A DNA stretch of 64,000 nucleotides from Silanimonas sp. (GCA_018334015.1 JAGXTI010000040.1:62001-126000), one strand, 5' to 3'. Counted from the stretch's first letter, positions 19,246-28,772 are shown. The notes: generated by a model not told the origin, from the sequence alone. Made by a program: numbers and translations.

Positions 19246-20331
19246 TCAGCCCTGCGGCCGCCGCCAGCAGCTGCCGGTGAGCAGGTCGTCGTTCCAGTCG
19301 AAGGCGAGAGTGCCGTCCTTCAGGAACAGGCCGACGAAATTAAGCAGGTTGCGGGCGTACATCTCGCTGGCATGGAGCGCCCCGGACGAGGCCAGGTTGA
19401 GCGGCCCGGCCAGCACCACGCCGGCATGCTCGATGGTCTCGCCGGGTCGGGTGAGTTCGCAGTTGCCGCCGGTCTCGGCGGCCAGATCGACCACCACGCT
19501 GCCCGGCCGCATGCCGGCCACCATGGCGGCATCGATGATCCGCGGTGCCGGACGCCCCGGCACGGCGGCGGTGCAGATCACGGCATCGACCCCGCGCAGG
19601 TGCTCGGCCAGGCGCTGCTGCTGCAGGGCCCTCTCCTCGGCGCTCAGTTCGCGGGCGTAGCCGCCACGGCCGGCGGCCGAGACACCGAGGTCAAGGAAAC
19701 GGCCGCCCAGCGATTCGATCTGTTCGCGGGTTTCCGGCCGCACATCGAAACCTTCGACCTGCGCCCCCAGACGGCGGGCGGTGGCGATCGCCTGCAGGCC
19801 GGCGACCCCGGCCCCCAGCACCAGCACCTTCGAAGGCCGGATCGTGCCGGCAGCGGTGCTCAGCATCGGAAAGAAGCGCGGCGAGAGCTGGGCGGCCAGC
19901 AGCACGGCCTTGTAGCCGGCCATGCCGGCCTGCGAACTCAGCACGTCCATCGACTGCGCGCGGGTGGTGCGGGGCAGGCGCTCCATCGCGAAGGCGGTGA
20001 GCCGGCGCGCATCGAGCACGGCCTCACGCTCGTCCGCCCGGTACGGTGCGAGCAGGCCCACCAGGGTGGCACCGGGTTTCATCCGTGCCAGCTCGGCGGC
20101 CTCGGGCGATTGCACACAGAGCAGCAGGTCGGCAGCCTCGAGGATGGCCTCGCGCGGACGCCGTTCAACGCCGGCGTAGTCGGCATCGGCAAAAGCGGCG
20201 GCCTTGCCGGCACCGGGCTCGATCCAGACCGAGGCACCCAGCGCCGCGAACTTGCGGGCGGTCTCCGGGGTGAGGGCGACACGGCGTTCGCCGGGCGCTC
20301 GCTCCTGCAGGCAGGCCAGGACGGTGGGCAT
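19246..20331 (-). CDS. pntAA: NAD(P) transhydrogenase subunit alpha, NAD-binding part
   Basis: Soluble NAD(H)-binding domain I of transhydrogenase, 361 residues. It shows the alanine dehydrogenase/PNT fold: N-terminal ERRVALTPETARKFAALGA, the RAQSMDVLSSQA loop, the Rossmann motif VLVLGAGVAGLQAIATARRLGA, and the C-terminal AGPLNLAS plus NLLNFVGLFLKDG. GGAG lies 7 bases before the ATG. It pairs with pntAB and pntB downstream but is separated from them by the opposing DUF2238 gene, so it must be transcribed on its own or by read-through across that gene. Confidence 0.95.
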   Translation of the reverse strand: MPTVLACLQERAPGERRVALTPETARKFAALGASVWIEPGAGKAAAFADADYAGVERRPREAILEAADLLLCVQSPEAAELARMKPGATLVGLLAPYRADEREAVLDARRLTAFAMERLPRTTRAQSMDVLSSQAGMAGYKAVLLAAQLSPRFFPMLSTAAGTIRPSKVLVLGAGVAGLQAIATARRLGAQVEGFDVRPETREQIESLGGRFLDLGVSAAGRGGYARELSAEERALQQQRLAEHLRGVDAVICTAAVPGRPAPRIIDAAMVAGMRPGSVVVDLAAETGGNCELTRPGETIEHAGVVLAGPLNLASSGALHASEMYARNLLNFVGLFLKDGTLAFDWNDDLLTGSCWRRPQG

Positions 20332-20358
20332 GAAAAACTCCGGAACGGGGAGGGCCCG

Positions 20359-20412
20359 ATCCTAGCGGAAGCCTGGCACCCACGTCGCAGACGCCGGCAT
20401 CGACTTCCGCTA
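20359..20412. promoter_or_regulatory. divergent pntAA/nitroreductase control region with inverted repeat
   Basis: Arms TAGCGGAAG (20363-20371) and CTTCCGCTA (20404-20412) are perfect 9-base inverted repeats 32 bases apart. The left arm overlaps a minus-strand TAGGAT (20364-20359), a possible pntAA -10. This would suit one regulator acting on both genes. Confidence 0.35.
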
Positions 20413-20437
20413 TCGAGGTCGAGAACGGTCATGGGGA

Positions 20438-20443
20438 TAAACT
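20438..20443 (+). promoter_or_regulatory. -10-like element directly before the nitroreductase start
   Basis: TAAACT followed by CCGC ends 8 bases before ATG 20452. No Shine-Dalgarno sequence lies between, so the transcript may start at or next to the ATG. Confidence 0.35.
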
Positions 20444-20451
20444 CCGCCCCC

Positions 20452-21018
20452 ATGGATGCCCTCGACTTTCTCAATCGCCGCCGCTCGGTGCCCAGCCGCC
20501 TGCTCACCGAACCCGGCCCCGACGACCGGCAACTCGATGCCCTGCTCAACGCCGCCCTTCGCGTGCCCGACCACGGCAAGCTCACCCCGTGGCGTTTCCT
20601 GACCCTTCGCGGCGAAGCGCGTCACGTGCTGGGGGAGCGCCTCGTCGCTCGCGCGCTCGCGCTCGATCCGTTGGCTCCGGCCTCGACCATCGAGAAAGAT
20701 CGCGCCCGCTTCAGCTTCGCGCCGCTGATCGTGGTGGTGGTGGCCACGCCGGTGGCCGGCCACAAGGTGCCGGTGGTCGAACAGCTGGTGTCGGGCGGCG
20801 CGGTGTGCTTCGCCCTGCTGCAGGGCGCGCAGGCGCTCGGCTTCGGGGCGCAATGGCTGACCGGCTGGGCAGCCTACGACCGCACCATCCTCGACCAGCT
20901 GGGTCTGGCCGCCCACGAGCAGGTGCTGGGCTTCATCCACATCGGCACGTCGCAGGGCGAGGCGCCCGAACGCCTTCGCCCGACGCTGGAAAGCAAGCTC
21001 TCGGACTGGACGCCGTGA
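20452..21018 (+). CDS. nitroreductase family protein (YdjA-like)
   Basis: FMN-dependent NAD(P)H oxidoreductase of 188 residues. The start MDALDFLNRRRSVPSRLLTEP mirrors E. coli YdjA, and RVPDHGKLTPWRF and GAQWLTGW are subfamily signatures. The ATG at 20452 is chosen by that likeness over one at 20431. Its stop overlaps a GTG and is 2 bases before the ATG of the exonuclease gene, so nitroreductase, exonuclease and NUDIX genes form one operon. The physiological substrate is unknown. Confidence 0.88.
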   Translation: MDALDFLNRRRSVPSRLLTEPGPDDRQLDALLNAALRVPDHGKLTPWRFLTLRGEARHVLGERLVARALALDPLAPASTIEKDRARFSFAPLIVVVVATPVAGHKVPVVEQLVSGGAVCFALLQGAQALGFGAQWLTGWAAYDRTILDQLGLAAHEQVLGFIHIGTSQGEAPERLRPTLESKLSDWTP

Positions 21019-21020
21019 GC

Positions 21021-21995
21021 ATGCCTTACGCCGTATCGCCTGCCACCGGCCGGGCGGGGCCCGCCGGCGCGAACGACAGCGTCTACCTCGTCGATGCCAG
21101 CCTCTACGTCTTCCGCGCCTGGCACGGCACGCCCATCGAGGTGAACGACGCCGAGGGCTGGCCGCTCAATGCCGTGCACGGTTTCGCCCGCTTCCTCTGC
21201 GACCTGCTCGAACGCACCCGTGCCGAGCGGCTGGCGCTGGCCTTCGACGAGGCGCTCGATGCCTGCTTCCGCAACGCCCTCTACCCCGCCTACAAGGCGC
21301 ACCGCGACCCGGCCCCGGAGGAACTGAAGCAACAGTTCGCCCATTGCAAGGCCCTGGGCGGGGCGCTGGGCCTGCCGGTGCTGGCCGACGCCCACTACGA
21401 GGCCGATGATCTGATCGGCAGCGCCGCCGTGCGGGCACGGCGCGCCGGCCACGCGGTGGTGATCGTCTCGGCCGACAAGGACATGGGCCAATTGCTCGAT
21501 GCCGGCGACGAACAGTGGGATTACGCTCGCGGTGAACGCTGGGGCCCGCAGGGCGTCAAGGCGCGGATGGGCGTGCAGGCCCACCAGGTGGCCGATTACC
21601 TCGGTCTAGCCGGTGACGCCAGCGACAACATCCCCGGTGTGCCCGGCATCGGCCCGAAGACCGCCGCCACCCTGCTCGGCATCTACGGCTCGATGGATAC
21701 GCTGCTCGAAAAATTGCACGAAGTGCCGCTGCTCAAGCTGCGTGGTGCCGCCCAGCACGCCAGCCGCCTGCAGACGCACCGGGAGGCCGCGCTGCTGTCA
21801 CGCCGGCTGGCGACCATCGCCTGCGATGCTCCACTGCCGGAGGGTTTCGACTCCGCCCGCCGCCGCGCACCGGACGCCGAAGGCCTCGACCGCCTCTGCG
21901 AACGCCTGCGCATCGGCCCGCTGACCCGGCGCCGCCTCCTGGAGTGCAGCCCTCCCGCCACCCGCGCCGAACCCGCCCACGAGAACCACCGATGA
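21021..21995 (+). CDS. stand-alone 5'-3' exonuclease (PolI N-domain/Xni-like)
   Basis: FEN-type nuclease of 324 residues, longer than E. coli Xni (about 250). The N-domain contains LVDASLYVFRAWHG, FDEALDACFRNALYPAYKAHR and YEADDLIGSAA with metal-binding acidic residues. VSADKDMGQLL and a helix-hairpin-helix SDNIPGVPGIGPKTAATLL complete the fold. No polymerase domain follows, so it is not PolA. Likely role is flap or gapped DNA processing. A GTG at 21015 overlapping the previous stop is an alternative start. Its stop overlaps the NUDIX ATG (ATGA). Confidence 0.9.
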   Translation: MPYAVSPATGRAGPAGANDSVYLVDASLYVFRAWHGTPIEVNDAEGWPLNAVHGFARFLCDLLERTRAERLALAFDEALDACFRNALYPAYKAHRDPAPEELKQQFAHCKALGGALGLPVLADAHYEADDLIGSAAVRARRAGHAVVIVSADKDMGQLLDAGDEQWDYARGERWGPQGVKARMGVQAHQVADYLGLAGDASDNIPGVPGIGPKTAATLLGIYGSMDTLLEKLHEVPLLKLRGAAQHASRLQTHREAALLSRRLATIACDAPLPEGFDSARRRAPDAEGLDRLCERLRIGPLTRRRLLECSPPATRAEPAHENHR

Positions 21996-22555
21996 GTCGC
22001 CCCACCGATGCCCATACCGGCCCTGCCACCACCGCCTGGGAGGGGCGCTGGCTGCGCATCCGCACCCGCGGCAGTTGGGAGTACGCCGAACGCACCCATG
22101 CCGAGGGCAAGGCGGTGATCATCGTCGCCGTCACGCCGGAGGCCAAGCTGCTGTTCGTCGAACAGTTCCGCGTGCCGCTGCAGCAGCGCAGCATCGAGAT
22201 GCCGGCCGGCCTGGTCGGCGACAACGAGGGCGAGGACACGCTGGAGAAAGCCGCCGCCCGCGAGCTGCTGGAGGAAACCGGCTGGCAGGCCGCTCACGTC
22301 GAGGTGCTGATGGAAGGCCCGACCAGCTCCGGCATGAGCAGCGAGACCATCGCTTTCTGCCGCGCCACCGGCCTCTCCCGCGTGCACGCCGGTGGCGGCG
22401 ATGCGAGCGAGGACATCACCGTGCACGAGGTGCCGCTTGACGAGGCCCCGCGCTGGCTCACGCAGAAGATGGCTGAGGGCTACGCGATGGACCCCAAGCT
22501 CTGGGCCGGACTGTGGCTGGTCGAGCGCAATCCCGACGGCAGCCCGGCCCGCTGA
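21992..22555 (+). CDS. NUDIX hydrolase (ADP-ribose pyrophosphatase-like)
   Basis: Protein of 187 residues with a complete Nudix box in GLVGDNEGEDTLEKAAARELLEETGW, where the REXXEE core is RELLEE. Features FVEQFRVPLQQRSIEMPAGLVG resemble ADP-sugar pyrophosphatases such as NudF: the conserved EMPAGL leads into the box. SSGMSSETIAFCRATGL matches the same group. It is co-translated with the exonuclease through an ATGA overlap. Substrate specificity cannot be read from sequence. Confidence 0.92.
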   Translation: MSRPTDAHTGPATTAWEGRWLRIRTRGSWEYAERTHAEGKAVIIVAVTPEAKLLFVEQFRVPLQQRSIEMPAGLVGDNEGEDTLEKAAARELLEETGWQAAHVEVLMEGPTSSGMSSETIAFCRATGLSRVHAGGGDASEDITVHEVPLDEAPRWLTQKMAEGYAMDPKLWAGLWLVERNPDGSPAR

Positions 22556-22568
22556 GCGTGCTGGCGGC

Positions 22569-23513
22569 TCAGCGCCGGTAGCGATCGGTCGCTTCGACGA
22601 GCGCGCTCGTGATCTCCGGCTCGAAGGCGGAATGCCCCGAGGTCGGCGCGATCACCAGTTCCGCCTCTGGCCAGGCCTGCTTCAGGTCCCAGGCGTTCTG
22701 AACCGGGCAGACCACGTCGTAGCGGCCGTGAACAAGGGTGCCGGGGAGGTGGCGGATGCGGTGGGCGTCGCGCAGCAACTGGCCATCGCACTCGAAGAAG
22801 CCGCCGTTGACGAAGTAGTGCGACTCGATGCGGGCGAAAGCCAGCGCGAAGGCCTCTTCCTCGTGCCCGGCCATGAAATCGGGGTCCTGGCGCAGGAAGC
22901 TGGTGGCGGCCTCCCACACGCTCCAGCGCCGCGCGGCGGCAAGCCGCACGGCGGGGTCCTCCGAGGTGAGCCGGCGATGGTAGGCCGAGATCAGATCGCC
23001 CCGCTCGACCGCCGGGATGCCCTCGAGGTAGGGCTGCCAGGCCTCGGGGAACAGTCGCGAGGTGCCCTCCTGGTAGAACCACTCGAGCTCCCAGCGGCGC
23101 AGCAGGAAAATGCCGCGCAGCACCAGCGCCGTGACGCGCTCGGGGTGCGCCTGGGCGTAGGCCAGCGCCAGGGTCGAACCCCAGCTGCCACCGAACACCT
23201 GCCAGCGTTCGATGCCGAGATGCGTTCGCAGTTTCTCGATGTCAGCGACAAGGTGCCCGGTGGTGTTGTCGATGAGATCGGCATGCGGCTTTGAACGGCC
23301 AGCGCCGCGCTGGTCGAACAGCACGATCCGGTAGTGCCGGGGATCGTGGAAACGCCGCATCTTCGGGCTGCAACCGGCGCCGGGTCCGCCGTGCAGGATG
23401 ACCACCGGCTGACCGGTCGGGTTGCCGCATTGCTCGTAATACAGGCGATGCCGGGCATCAACCTGCAGGGTGCCGGTGTCGAAGGTTTCGAGTTCGGGGT
23501 AGAGGCTGGCCAT
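22569..23513 (-). CDS. pip: proline iminopeptidase
   Basis: Alpha/beta-hydrolase that releases N-terminal proline from peptides; S33 family. Length is 314 residues. The oxyanion region is VILHGGPGAGCS, DQRGAGRS is the second signature, and the nucleophile is in FGGSWGSTLALAYA. The catalytic Asp is probably in HGRYDVVCP and the His in PTSGHSAF. GGGAG lies 7 bases before the ATG. Convergent with the NUDIX gene, 13 bases between stops. Confidence 0.95.
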   Translation of the reverse strand: MASLYPELETFDTGTLQVDARHRLYYEQCGNPTGQPVVILHGGPGAGCSPKMRRFHDPRHYRIVLFDQRGAGRSKPHADLIDNTTGHLVADIEKLRTHLGIERWQVFGGSWGSTLALAYAQAHPERVTALVLRGIFLLRRWELEWFYQEGTSRLFPEAWQPYLEGIPAVERGDLISAYHRRLTSEDPAVRLAAARRWSVWEAATSFLRQDPDFMAGHEEEAFALAFARIESHYFVNGGFFECDGQLLRDAHRIRHLPGTLVHGRYDVVCPVQNAWDLKQAWPEAELVIAPTSGHSAFEPEITSALVEATDRYRR

Positions 23514-23567
23514 GCGTTGCTCCCTTTGGGCGGCCAAGAATACGTGAGGTCGGCACGAAGGCCATGC

Positions 23568-23595
23568 TTGCACTGTCATGCCGGCCGGGTATGCT
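23568..23595 (+). promoter_or_regulatory. predicted promoter of the HNH gene
   Basis: TTGCAC (23568-23573), a 16-base spacer and TATGCT (23590-23595). The expected start of transcription is at or next to ATG 23605. Confidence 0.45.
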
Positions 23596-23604
23596 CAAAC
23601 GCAG

Positions 23605-24258
23605 ATGGAGTCTGCCCCGCCGCATCCGGCAAACGCGCAGGCCAGGGGCACCCCCTCCCTGGCGCGGGTTTCTGCTCCCCAGCGCTTTCCGAAGGGTCCG
23701 GCCCCGCGCCTGCTTGGCCTCGATGCCCATGGCCGCATCCTCAACTGGATGACCTGGCAGGATGCCGCCTGCCTCTACGCCCGTGGTGCGGTGGCCTGGA
23801 CCCTGGGCGAGCCCTGCCTCACCGTCCACGGCGGGATGAACCGCTGGACCGGCCGGCGCAGCGTCATCGAACTGGCGCCGATCATCGCCGCCCGCGGCCA
23901 TGCCGGCCCGCGCATGCCCGAGCCCACCCCTGCCCTTACCAACGCGGCGCTGTTCGCCCGCGACCAGTGGCTCTGCCTGTATTGCGGTGCCGATGGCCGA
24001 CGCAGCACGCTGACCCGCGACCATGTGCTGCCCACCTCCAAGGGTGGTCGTGACGTCTGGGAGAACGTGGTCGCCGCCTGCCTGCACTGCAACTCGAAAA
24101 AAGGCGGCCGCACGCCGCAGCAGGCCGGTATGCCGCTGCTGGCGGTGCCGTTCCGGCCGAGCTGGGTCGAACACCTGATCCTTTCCAACCGCCACATCCT
24201 GGCCGACCAGATGGCCTTCCTCACGGCCCATCTACCCAAACGCCGCGCCCGGTCCTGA
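23605..24258 (+). CDS. HNH endonuclease family protein
   Basis: Protein of 217 residues. The C-terminal half carries an HNH nuclease fold with two zinc-knuckle cysteine pairs: CLYCGADG and ACLHCNSKKGG. The catalytic box between them is RDHVLPTSKGGRDVWENVV. The N-terminal part (LGLDAHGRILNWMTWQDAACLYARGAVAWTLG) is of the kind found in chromosomal HNH proteins of many bacteria, not in homing enzymes. Its role is unknown. ATG 23605 is chosen because a promoter ends just before it; ATG 23578 would add nine residues but would precede the -10 element. Convergent with nothing, it leads toward dxs on the same strand. Confidence 0.82.
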   Translation: MESAPPHPANAQARGTPSLARVSAPQRFPKGPAPRLLGLDAHGRILNWMTWQDAACLYARGAVAWTLGEPCLTVHGGMNRWTGRRSVIELAPIIAARGHAGPRMPEPTPALTNAALFARDQWLCLYCGADGRRSTLTRDHVLPTSKGGRDVWENVVAACLHCNSKKGGRTPQQAGMPLLAVPFRPSWVEHLILSNRHILADQMAFLTAHLPKRRARS

Positions 24259-24277
24259 ATCGGGGCCTGCACTTGGC

Positions 24278-24306
24278 TTGCCGCCCCGCCCACAGGGGCG
24301 GACAAT
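24278..24306 (+). promoter_or_regulatory. predicted dxs promoter with internal inverted repeat
   Basis: TTGCCG (24278-24283), a 17-base spacer and GACAAT (24301-24306) lie 27 bases before the dxs ATG. Arms CCGCCCC (24281-24287) and GGGGCGG (24295-24301) form an inverted repeat inside the spacer. This could be an operator or, less likely without a T-tract, a terminator for the HNH gene. Confidence 0.4.
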
Positions 24307-24333
24307 CGCCTTCTGTTTCGTGCCGATCCTCCG

Positions 24334-26235
24334 ATGGACGCCCAGCGCTACCCGCGCCTTTCCCGCATCACCCTGCCCGCCGACCTGCGCCAGTTCCCCG
24401 AGAGCGAGCTGCCCGCCATCGCCGATGAACTGCGCGCTTACCTGATCGAATCGGTCGGCGTCAGCGGCGGCCATTTCGGTGCCGGCCTGGGTGTCATCGA
24501 ACTCACCGTCGCCCTGCACTGGCTGTACGACACGCCGAACGATCGGCTGGTCTGGGACGTCGGCCACCAGACCTATCCGCACAAGATCCTCACCGGCCGT
24601 GGTGCGCGCATCACCACCGTCAAGAAGAAGGGCGGCGTCGCCCCCTTCCCGAAGCGCAGCGAGAGCGAGTACGACAGCTTCGGCGTCGGCCACAGTTCCA
24701 CGAGCATCTCGGCCGCGCTGGGCATGGCCACCGCCCTGCAACGCCGGGGCGATGCGCGGCGGGTGGTGGCGGTGATCGGCGACGGCGCAATGACCGCCGG
24801 CATGGCCTACGAGGCGCTGAACCACGCCGGTGGCATGGACCCGGAGCCCGACGTGCTGGTGGTGCTCAACGACAACCGCATGTCGATCTCCGAGAACGTC
24901 GGCGGACTGACCCGGATGCTGGGCAAGCTGATGGCCTCGGAGACGCTCAACGCCATGCGCGAGGGCGGCAAGAAGATCCTCGGCGACAAGCGCACCAGCC
25001 CGGCGGCGCGCTTCATCAAGCGCTGGGAGGAGCATGCCAAGGGCATGTTCGTGCCCTCCACCCTGTTCGAGGAGATGGGCTTCCACTACACCGGCCCGAT
25101 CGACGGCCATGACCTGCCGGCGATGCTGCAGGCCATGAAGCTGCTGAAGATCCGCAAGGGCCCGCAGCTGCTGCACGTCATCACGACAAAGGGCAAGGGC
25201 TACGAGCCGGCCGAGGGTGACCAGATCGGCTACCACGCCGTCTCGCCCTTCGACCCGGACCTCGGCATCGTCAGCAAGGGCGGCACTAGGAAGCCAACCT
25301 ACACCGATGTTTTTTCCGACTGGCTCTGCGACGCCGCCGCCGCCGAACCGAAGCTGATGGGCATCACCCCGGCGATGCGTGAGGGCTCGGGCCTGGTGCG
25401 CTTCAGCAAGGAATTCCCGGATCGCTATTTCGACGTCGCCATCGCCGAACAGCACGCGGTCACCTTGGCGGCCGGCATGGCCTGCGAGGGTGCCAAGCCG
25501 GTGGTGGCGATCTACTCCACTTTTCTGCAGCGCGGCTACGACCAGCTCGTGCACGACGTCGCCACCCAGAACCTCGACGTGCTGTTCGCCATCGACCGCG
25601 GCGGTGTGGTTGGCCCCGACGGCGCCACGCACGCCGGGAATCTCGATCTGAGCTTCCTGCGCTGCGTGCCGAACCTGCTGCTGATGGCACCGGCCGACGA
25701 GGCCGAATGCCGCGCCATGCTGACCACCGGCCTGCGGCACAAGGGCCCGGCGGCGGTACGCTACCCGCGCGGCAGCGGTCCCGGCGTCGCCATCCCGACC
25801 ACACTCGACACGCTGCCGATCGGCAAGGCCGAGCTTCGCCGGCGTGGTAGTCGCGTGGCTCTGCTCGCGGTTGGCGCGCTGGTGCCGGTGGCCGAGCAGG
25901 TCGGTGCCGAACTGGGCCTCACGGTCGTCAACCTGCGCTTCGTCAAGCCGCTCGACCGCGAGCTGCTGCTGGACCTCGCCGCCAGCCACGAGGGCTTCGT
26001 CACCCTCGAAGACAATGTGGTGATGGGCGGGGCCGGCTCGGCCGTGCTCGAACTGTTCGCCGCCGAGGGTGTGCTGAAACCGACCCTGCAGCTCGGCCTG
26101 CCCGACCGCTTCCAGGACCACGCCAGCCGCGAAGAGCTGCTTGCCGAAGCCGGTCTTGATGCCGCCTCGATCCGCACCGCCGTGCTGGAACGCTGGCCGG
26201 CGCTGCTCAATCCCGAACTGAAAGCCGCCGGTTAA
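24334..26235 (+). CDS. dxs: 1-deoxy-D-xylulose-5-phosphate synthase
   Basis: First enzyme of the MEP isoprenoid route: joins pyruvate and glyceraldehyde 3-phosphate using thiamine diphosphate. Length is 633 residues. The cofactor motif is [20 protein letters not shown] leading to [26 protein letters not shown] is the N-terminal signature, [17 protein letters not shown] holds the catalytic glutamate, and the transketolase C-domain (about 500-620) ends the protein. The stop TAA shares its bases with the prmC stop on the other strand (TTAA), so the two genes overlap by 4 bases tail to tail. Confidence 0.98.
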   Translation: MDAQRYPRLSRITLPADLRQFPESELPAIADELRAYLIESVGVSGGHFGAGLGVIELTVALHWLYDTPNDRLVWDVGHQTYPHKILTGRGARITTVKKKGGVAPFPKRSESEYDSFGVGHSSTSISAALGMATALQRRGDARRVVAVIGDGAMTAGMAYEALNHAGGMDPEPDVLVVLNDNRMSISENVGGLTRMLGKLMASETLNAMREGGKKILGDKRTSPAARFIKRWEEHAKGMFVPSTLFEEMGFHYTGPIDGHDLPAMLQAMKLLKIRKGPQLLHVITTKGKGYEPAEGDQIGYHAVSPFDPDLGIVSKGGTRKPTYTDVFSDWLCDAAAAEPKLMGITPAMREGSGLVRFSKEFPDRYFDVAIAEQHAVTLAAGMACEGAKPVVAIYSTFLQRGYDQLVHDVATQNLDVLFAIDRGGVVGPDGATHAGNLDLSFLRCVPNLLLMAPADEAECRAMLTTGLRHKGPAAVRYPRGSGPGVAIPTTLDTLPIGKAELRRRGSRVALLAVGALVPVAEQVGAELGLTVVNLRFVKPLDRELLLDLAASHEGFVTLEDNVVMGGAGSAVLELFAAEGVLKPTLQLGLPDRFQDHASREELLAEAGLDAASIRTAVLERWPALLNPELKAAG

Positions 26236-27074
26236 GCGCGCTGCCCCAACGTGACCCGCTCGCGGCCTTCGAGGTCGCGGGCGGTGGCGATGCCCTCCAA
26301 ACCGGCCTTGGCAAACAGCATGCGCAGCGCCTCGCCTTGCCTCCAGCCGTGCTCGAGCAGCAGCCAGCCGCCGGGGACGAGGTGGGCCACGGCCTGGTCA
26401 AGGATGGCGCGCAGATCCTCCAGACCGTCCGGGCCGGCCACCAGTGCGCTGCGCGGCTCGAAACGCAGATCACCACGATCGAGGTGCGGATCGGCTGCCT
26501 CGATGTAGGGCGGATTGCTGGCGATCAGGTCGAAACGGGCACCGGCCACCGGCGCGAACCAGTCGCCCTCGAGCACCTCGACGCGTCCGGTCAGCTCCAG
26601 TTCGGCCGCATTGCGCCGAGCCACCGCGGCCGCAGCAGGGCTTTGCTCGACGGCCACGACGTGGGCCAGCGGGCGCTCGAAGGCCAGGGCCAGCGCGATC
26701 GCACCGCTGCCGGTGCCGAGATCGAGCAGATGCAGGGGCCGCGTGCTCGGCAGGCGTTCCAGCGCCAGCTCGACCAGCCGCTCGGTGTCGGGGCGGGGGA
26801 TCAGGGTGGCGGCCGACACCGCCAGGTCGAAACGCCAGAAGCCGCGCCGACCGGTGAGGTGGGCGATCGGCACGCCGGCCTGCCGTTGCGCCACAAGCGC
26901 CCGGAAACGGTCGATGGTGGCCGCGTCGGCGCTTTCGTCACCGTGCGCCCACAGCCAGGCGCTCGATCGGTCGAGCACCCAACCGAGCAGAAGGCTGGCC
27001 TCCGCCCGGCCTTCCTCGCCGAGCTGGGTGGCGGCATCGCGCAGCAGATCGGCGAGGCGCATCGGTGCTGGCAT
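26232..27074 (-). CDS. prmC: peptide chain release factor N5-glutamine methyltransferase
   Basis: Methylates the GGQ glutamine of RF1 and RF2. Length is 280 residues. The N-terminal helical part (about 1-75) contains [16 protein letters not shown], and the SAM domain has [14 protein letters not shown] (motif I) and [10 protein letters not shown], the NPPY motif that grips the glutamine. [15 protein letters not shown] is also typical. ATG 27074 is chosen; ATG 27062 would remove four residues. It normally follows prfA, which is absent here: its upstream neighbour is ahpF, 14 bases away. Confidence 0.95.
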   Translation of the reverse strand: MPAPMRLADLLRDAATQLGEEGRAEASLLLGWVLDRSSAWLWAHGDESADAATIDRFRALVAQRQAGVPIAHLTGRRGFWRFDLAVSAATLIPRPDTERLVELALERLPSTRPLHLLDLGTGSGAIALALAFERPLAHVVAVEQSPAAAAVARRNAAELELTGRVEVLEGDWFAPVAGARFDLIASNPPYIEAADPHLDRGDLRFEPRSALVAGPDGLEDLRAILDQAVAHLVPGGWLLLEHGWRQGEALRMLFAKAGLEGIATARDLEGRERVTLGQRA

Positions 27075-27088
27075 GGGCCGTCGCCGGT

Positions 27089-28672
27089 TCAGGCGAGGGC
27101 GGATTCGGCCACGGGCGTGGGTGCGGCGCGGATCAGGTGGTCGAAGGCCGAGAGTGCCGCCGTCGAGCCGCCGCCCATGGCGACGATGATCTGCTTGAAA
27201 GGCTCGGTCGTGGCGTCGCCAGCGGCGAACACACCGGGCAAGGAGGTGTGGCCGTGAGCATCGATGACGATCTCGCCGCGCGGGGTGAGCGCCAGACTGC
27301 CTTTCAACCACTCGGTGTTGGGCAGCAGGCCGATCTGCACGAACACGCCCTCCAGTTCGATGCGCGTCGAAGCGCCCGTGCCGCGATCGGTGTAGACGAG
27401 GCCATTGACGCGCTGGCCATCGCCGCTCACCTCGGTGGTCTGGGCATTCGTGATCACCACGACGTTCGGCAGCGAGCGCAGTTTGCGCTGCAGCACCTCG
27501 TCAGCCCGCAGTCTGGCATCGAACTCGATCAGCGTGACCCGCGAAACGATGCCGGCCAGATCGATGGCCGCCTCGACACCAGAGTTGCCACCACCGATCA
27601 CCGCGACCCGCTTGCCCTTGAACAGCGGACCGTCGCAGTGCGGGCAGAAGGCCACACCCTTGTTGCGGTAGAGGTCTTCGCCCGGCACGTTCATGCTGCG
27701 CCAGCGCGCACCGGTGGCGAGGATGACCGTCTTCGACTTGAGCGATGCGCCATTGGCGAGCTGCACTTCGATCAGGCCATCGGCAGCGGCCGGCAGCAGC
27801 CGCTCGGCGCGCTGCAGGTTGATCAGATCAACACCGTTGGCGCGGACGTTGCGCTCCAGCTCGGCGGCGAGCTTCGGGCCCTCGGTTTCGCTCACGGCGA
27901 TGAGGTTTTCGATCGCCAGGGTGTCCAGCACCTGCCCACCGAAACGTTCGGCGACGATACCGGTGCGGATGCCCTTGCGTGCCGCGTAGATGGCCGCCGC
28001 CGCGCCCGCCGGGCCACCGCCGACCACCAGCACATCGAAGGGCGCCTTCGCCTTGAGGGTTTCGACCTGACGGGCCTCGGCGCCGGTGTCGAGCTTGGCG
28101 ACGATCTGAGCCAGCTCCATCCGGCCCGAGCCGAAGGCCTCGCCGTTGAGGAACACCGCCGGCACCGCCATCACTTCGCGCGATTCGACTTCCGTCTGGA
28201 ACAGCGCGCCGTCGATCGCGGTGTGGGTGATGCGCGGGTTCAGCACGGCCATGAGGTTCAGGGCCTGCACCACGTCCGGGCAGTTGCCGCAGGACAGCGA
28301 GAAATAGCTCTCGAAGCGGAACTCGCCCTCGAGGCCTTTGACCGCGTCGATCAGGGCCTGCTCGATCTTCGGCGGGTAGCCGCTGACCTGCAGCAGGGCC
28401 AACACCAGCGAGGTGAACTCGTGGCCTAGCGGGATGCCGGCGAAGCGCACGGCCACCGAGGCGTCGTCGGCGCGCTGGATCGCGAACGAGGGCGTGCGGG
28501 CATCGGTCAGCTCGCGGAAGGTGATCTTCGGCGACAGCGATGCGATGGTTTCGAGCAGAGCGCGCAATTCGTTAGAAGCATCGCCCTGATCGAGCGATGC
28601 GAGCAGCTCGATCGGAGCGACCAGGCGCTCGAGGTAAGCGGCGAGCTGGGTTTTCAGGGCGTCGTCGAGCAT
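27089..28672 (-). CDS. ahpF: alkyl hydroperoxide reductase subunit F
   Basis: FAD enzyme that moves electrons from NADH to AhpC. Length is 527 residues. The N-terminal double thioredoxin fold (about 1-200) carries the relay pair in [12 protein letters not shown]. coli has CHNC there. The reductase part has [16 protein letters not shown] for FAD, the second redox pair [20 protein letters not shown] for NADH and [10 protein letters not shown] at the C terminus. GGAG precedes the ATG. It follows ahpC after 100 bases that contain a large stem-loop. Confidence 0.97.
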   Translation of the reverse strand: MLDDALKTQLAAYLERLVAPIELLASLDQGDASNELRALLETIASLSPKITFRELTDARTPSFAIQRADDASVAVRFAGIPLGHEFTSLVLALLQVSGYPPKIEQALIDAVKGLEGEFRFESYFSLSCGNCPDVVQALNLMAVLNPRITHTAIDGALFQTEVESREVMAVPAVFLNGEAFGSGRMELAQIVAKLDTGAEARQVETLKAKAPFDVLVVGGGPAGAAAAIYAARKGIRTGIVAERFGGQVLDTLAIENLIAVSETEGPKLAAELERNVRANGVDLINLQRAERLLPAAADGLIEVQLANGASLKSKTVILATGARWRSMNVPGEDLYRNKGVAFCPHCDGPLFKGKRVAVIGGGNSGVEAAIDLAGIVSRVTLIEFDARLRADEVLQRKLRSLPNVVVITNAQTTEVSGDGQRVNGLVYTDRGTGASTRIELEGVFVQIGLLPNTEWLKGSLALTPRGEIVIDAHGHTSLPGVFAAGDATTEPFKQIIVAMGGGSTAALSAFDHLIRAAPTPVAESALA

Positions 28673-28689
28673 GCTGTTCTCCGATTCAA

Positions 28690-28730
28690 GGTGCTTGCCG
28701 AAACCGCGCGACGCGGCTTGGGCAAGCACC
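28690..28730 (-). repeat. large stem-loop between ahpC and ahpF
   Basis: Outer arms GGTGCTTGCC (28690-28699) and GGCAAGCACC (28721-28730) are perfect over 10 bases. Between them is a second stem, CCGCG (28704-28708) and CGCGG (28712-28716). There is no T-tract. Such a structure after ahpC can protect the upstream message or lower read-through to ahpF. Confidence 0.6.
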
Positions 28731-28772
28731 CGGGCCGCCGCGCAGGACGCGGCGACCGGGGGGCCGTGCGGC

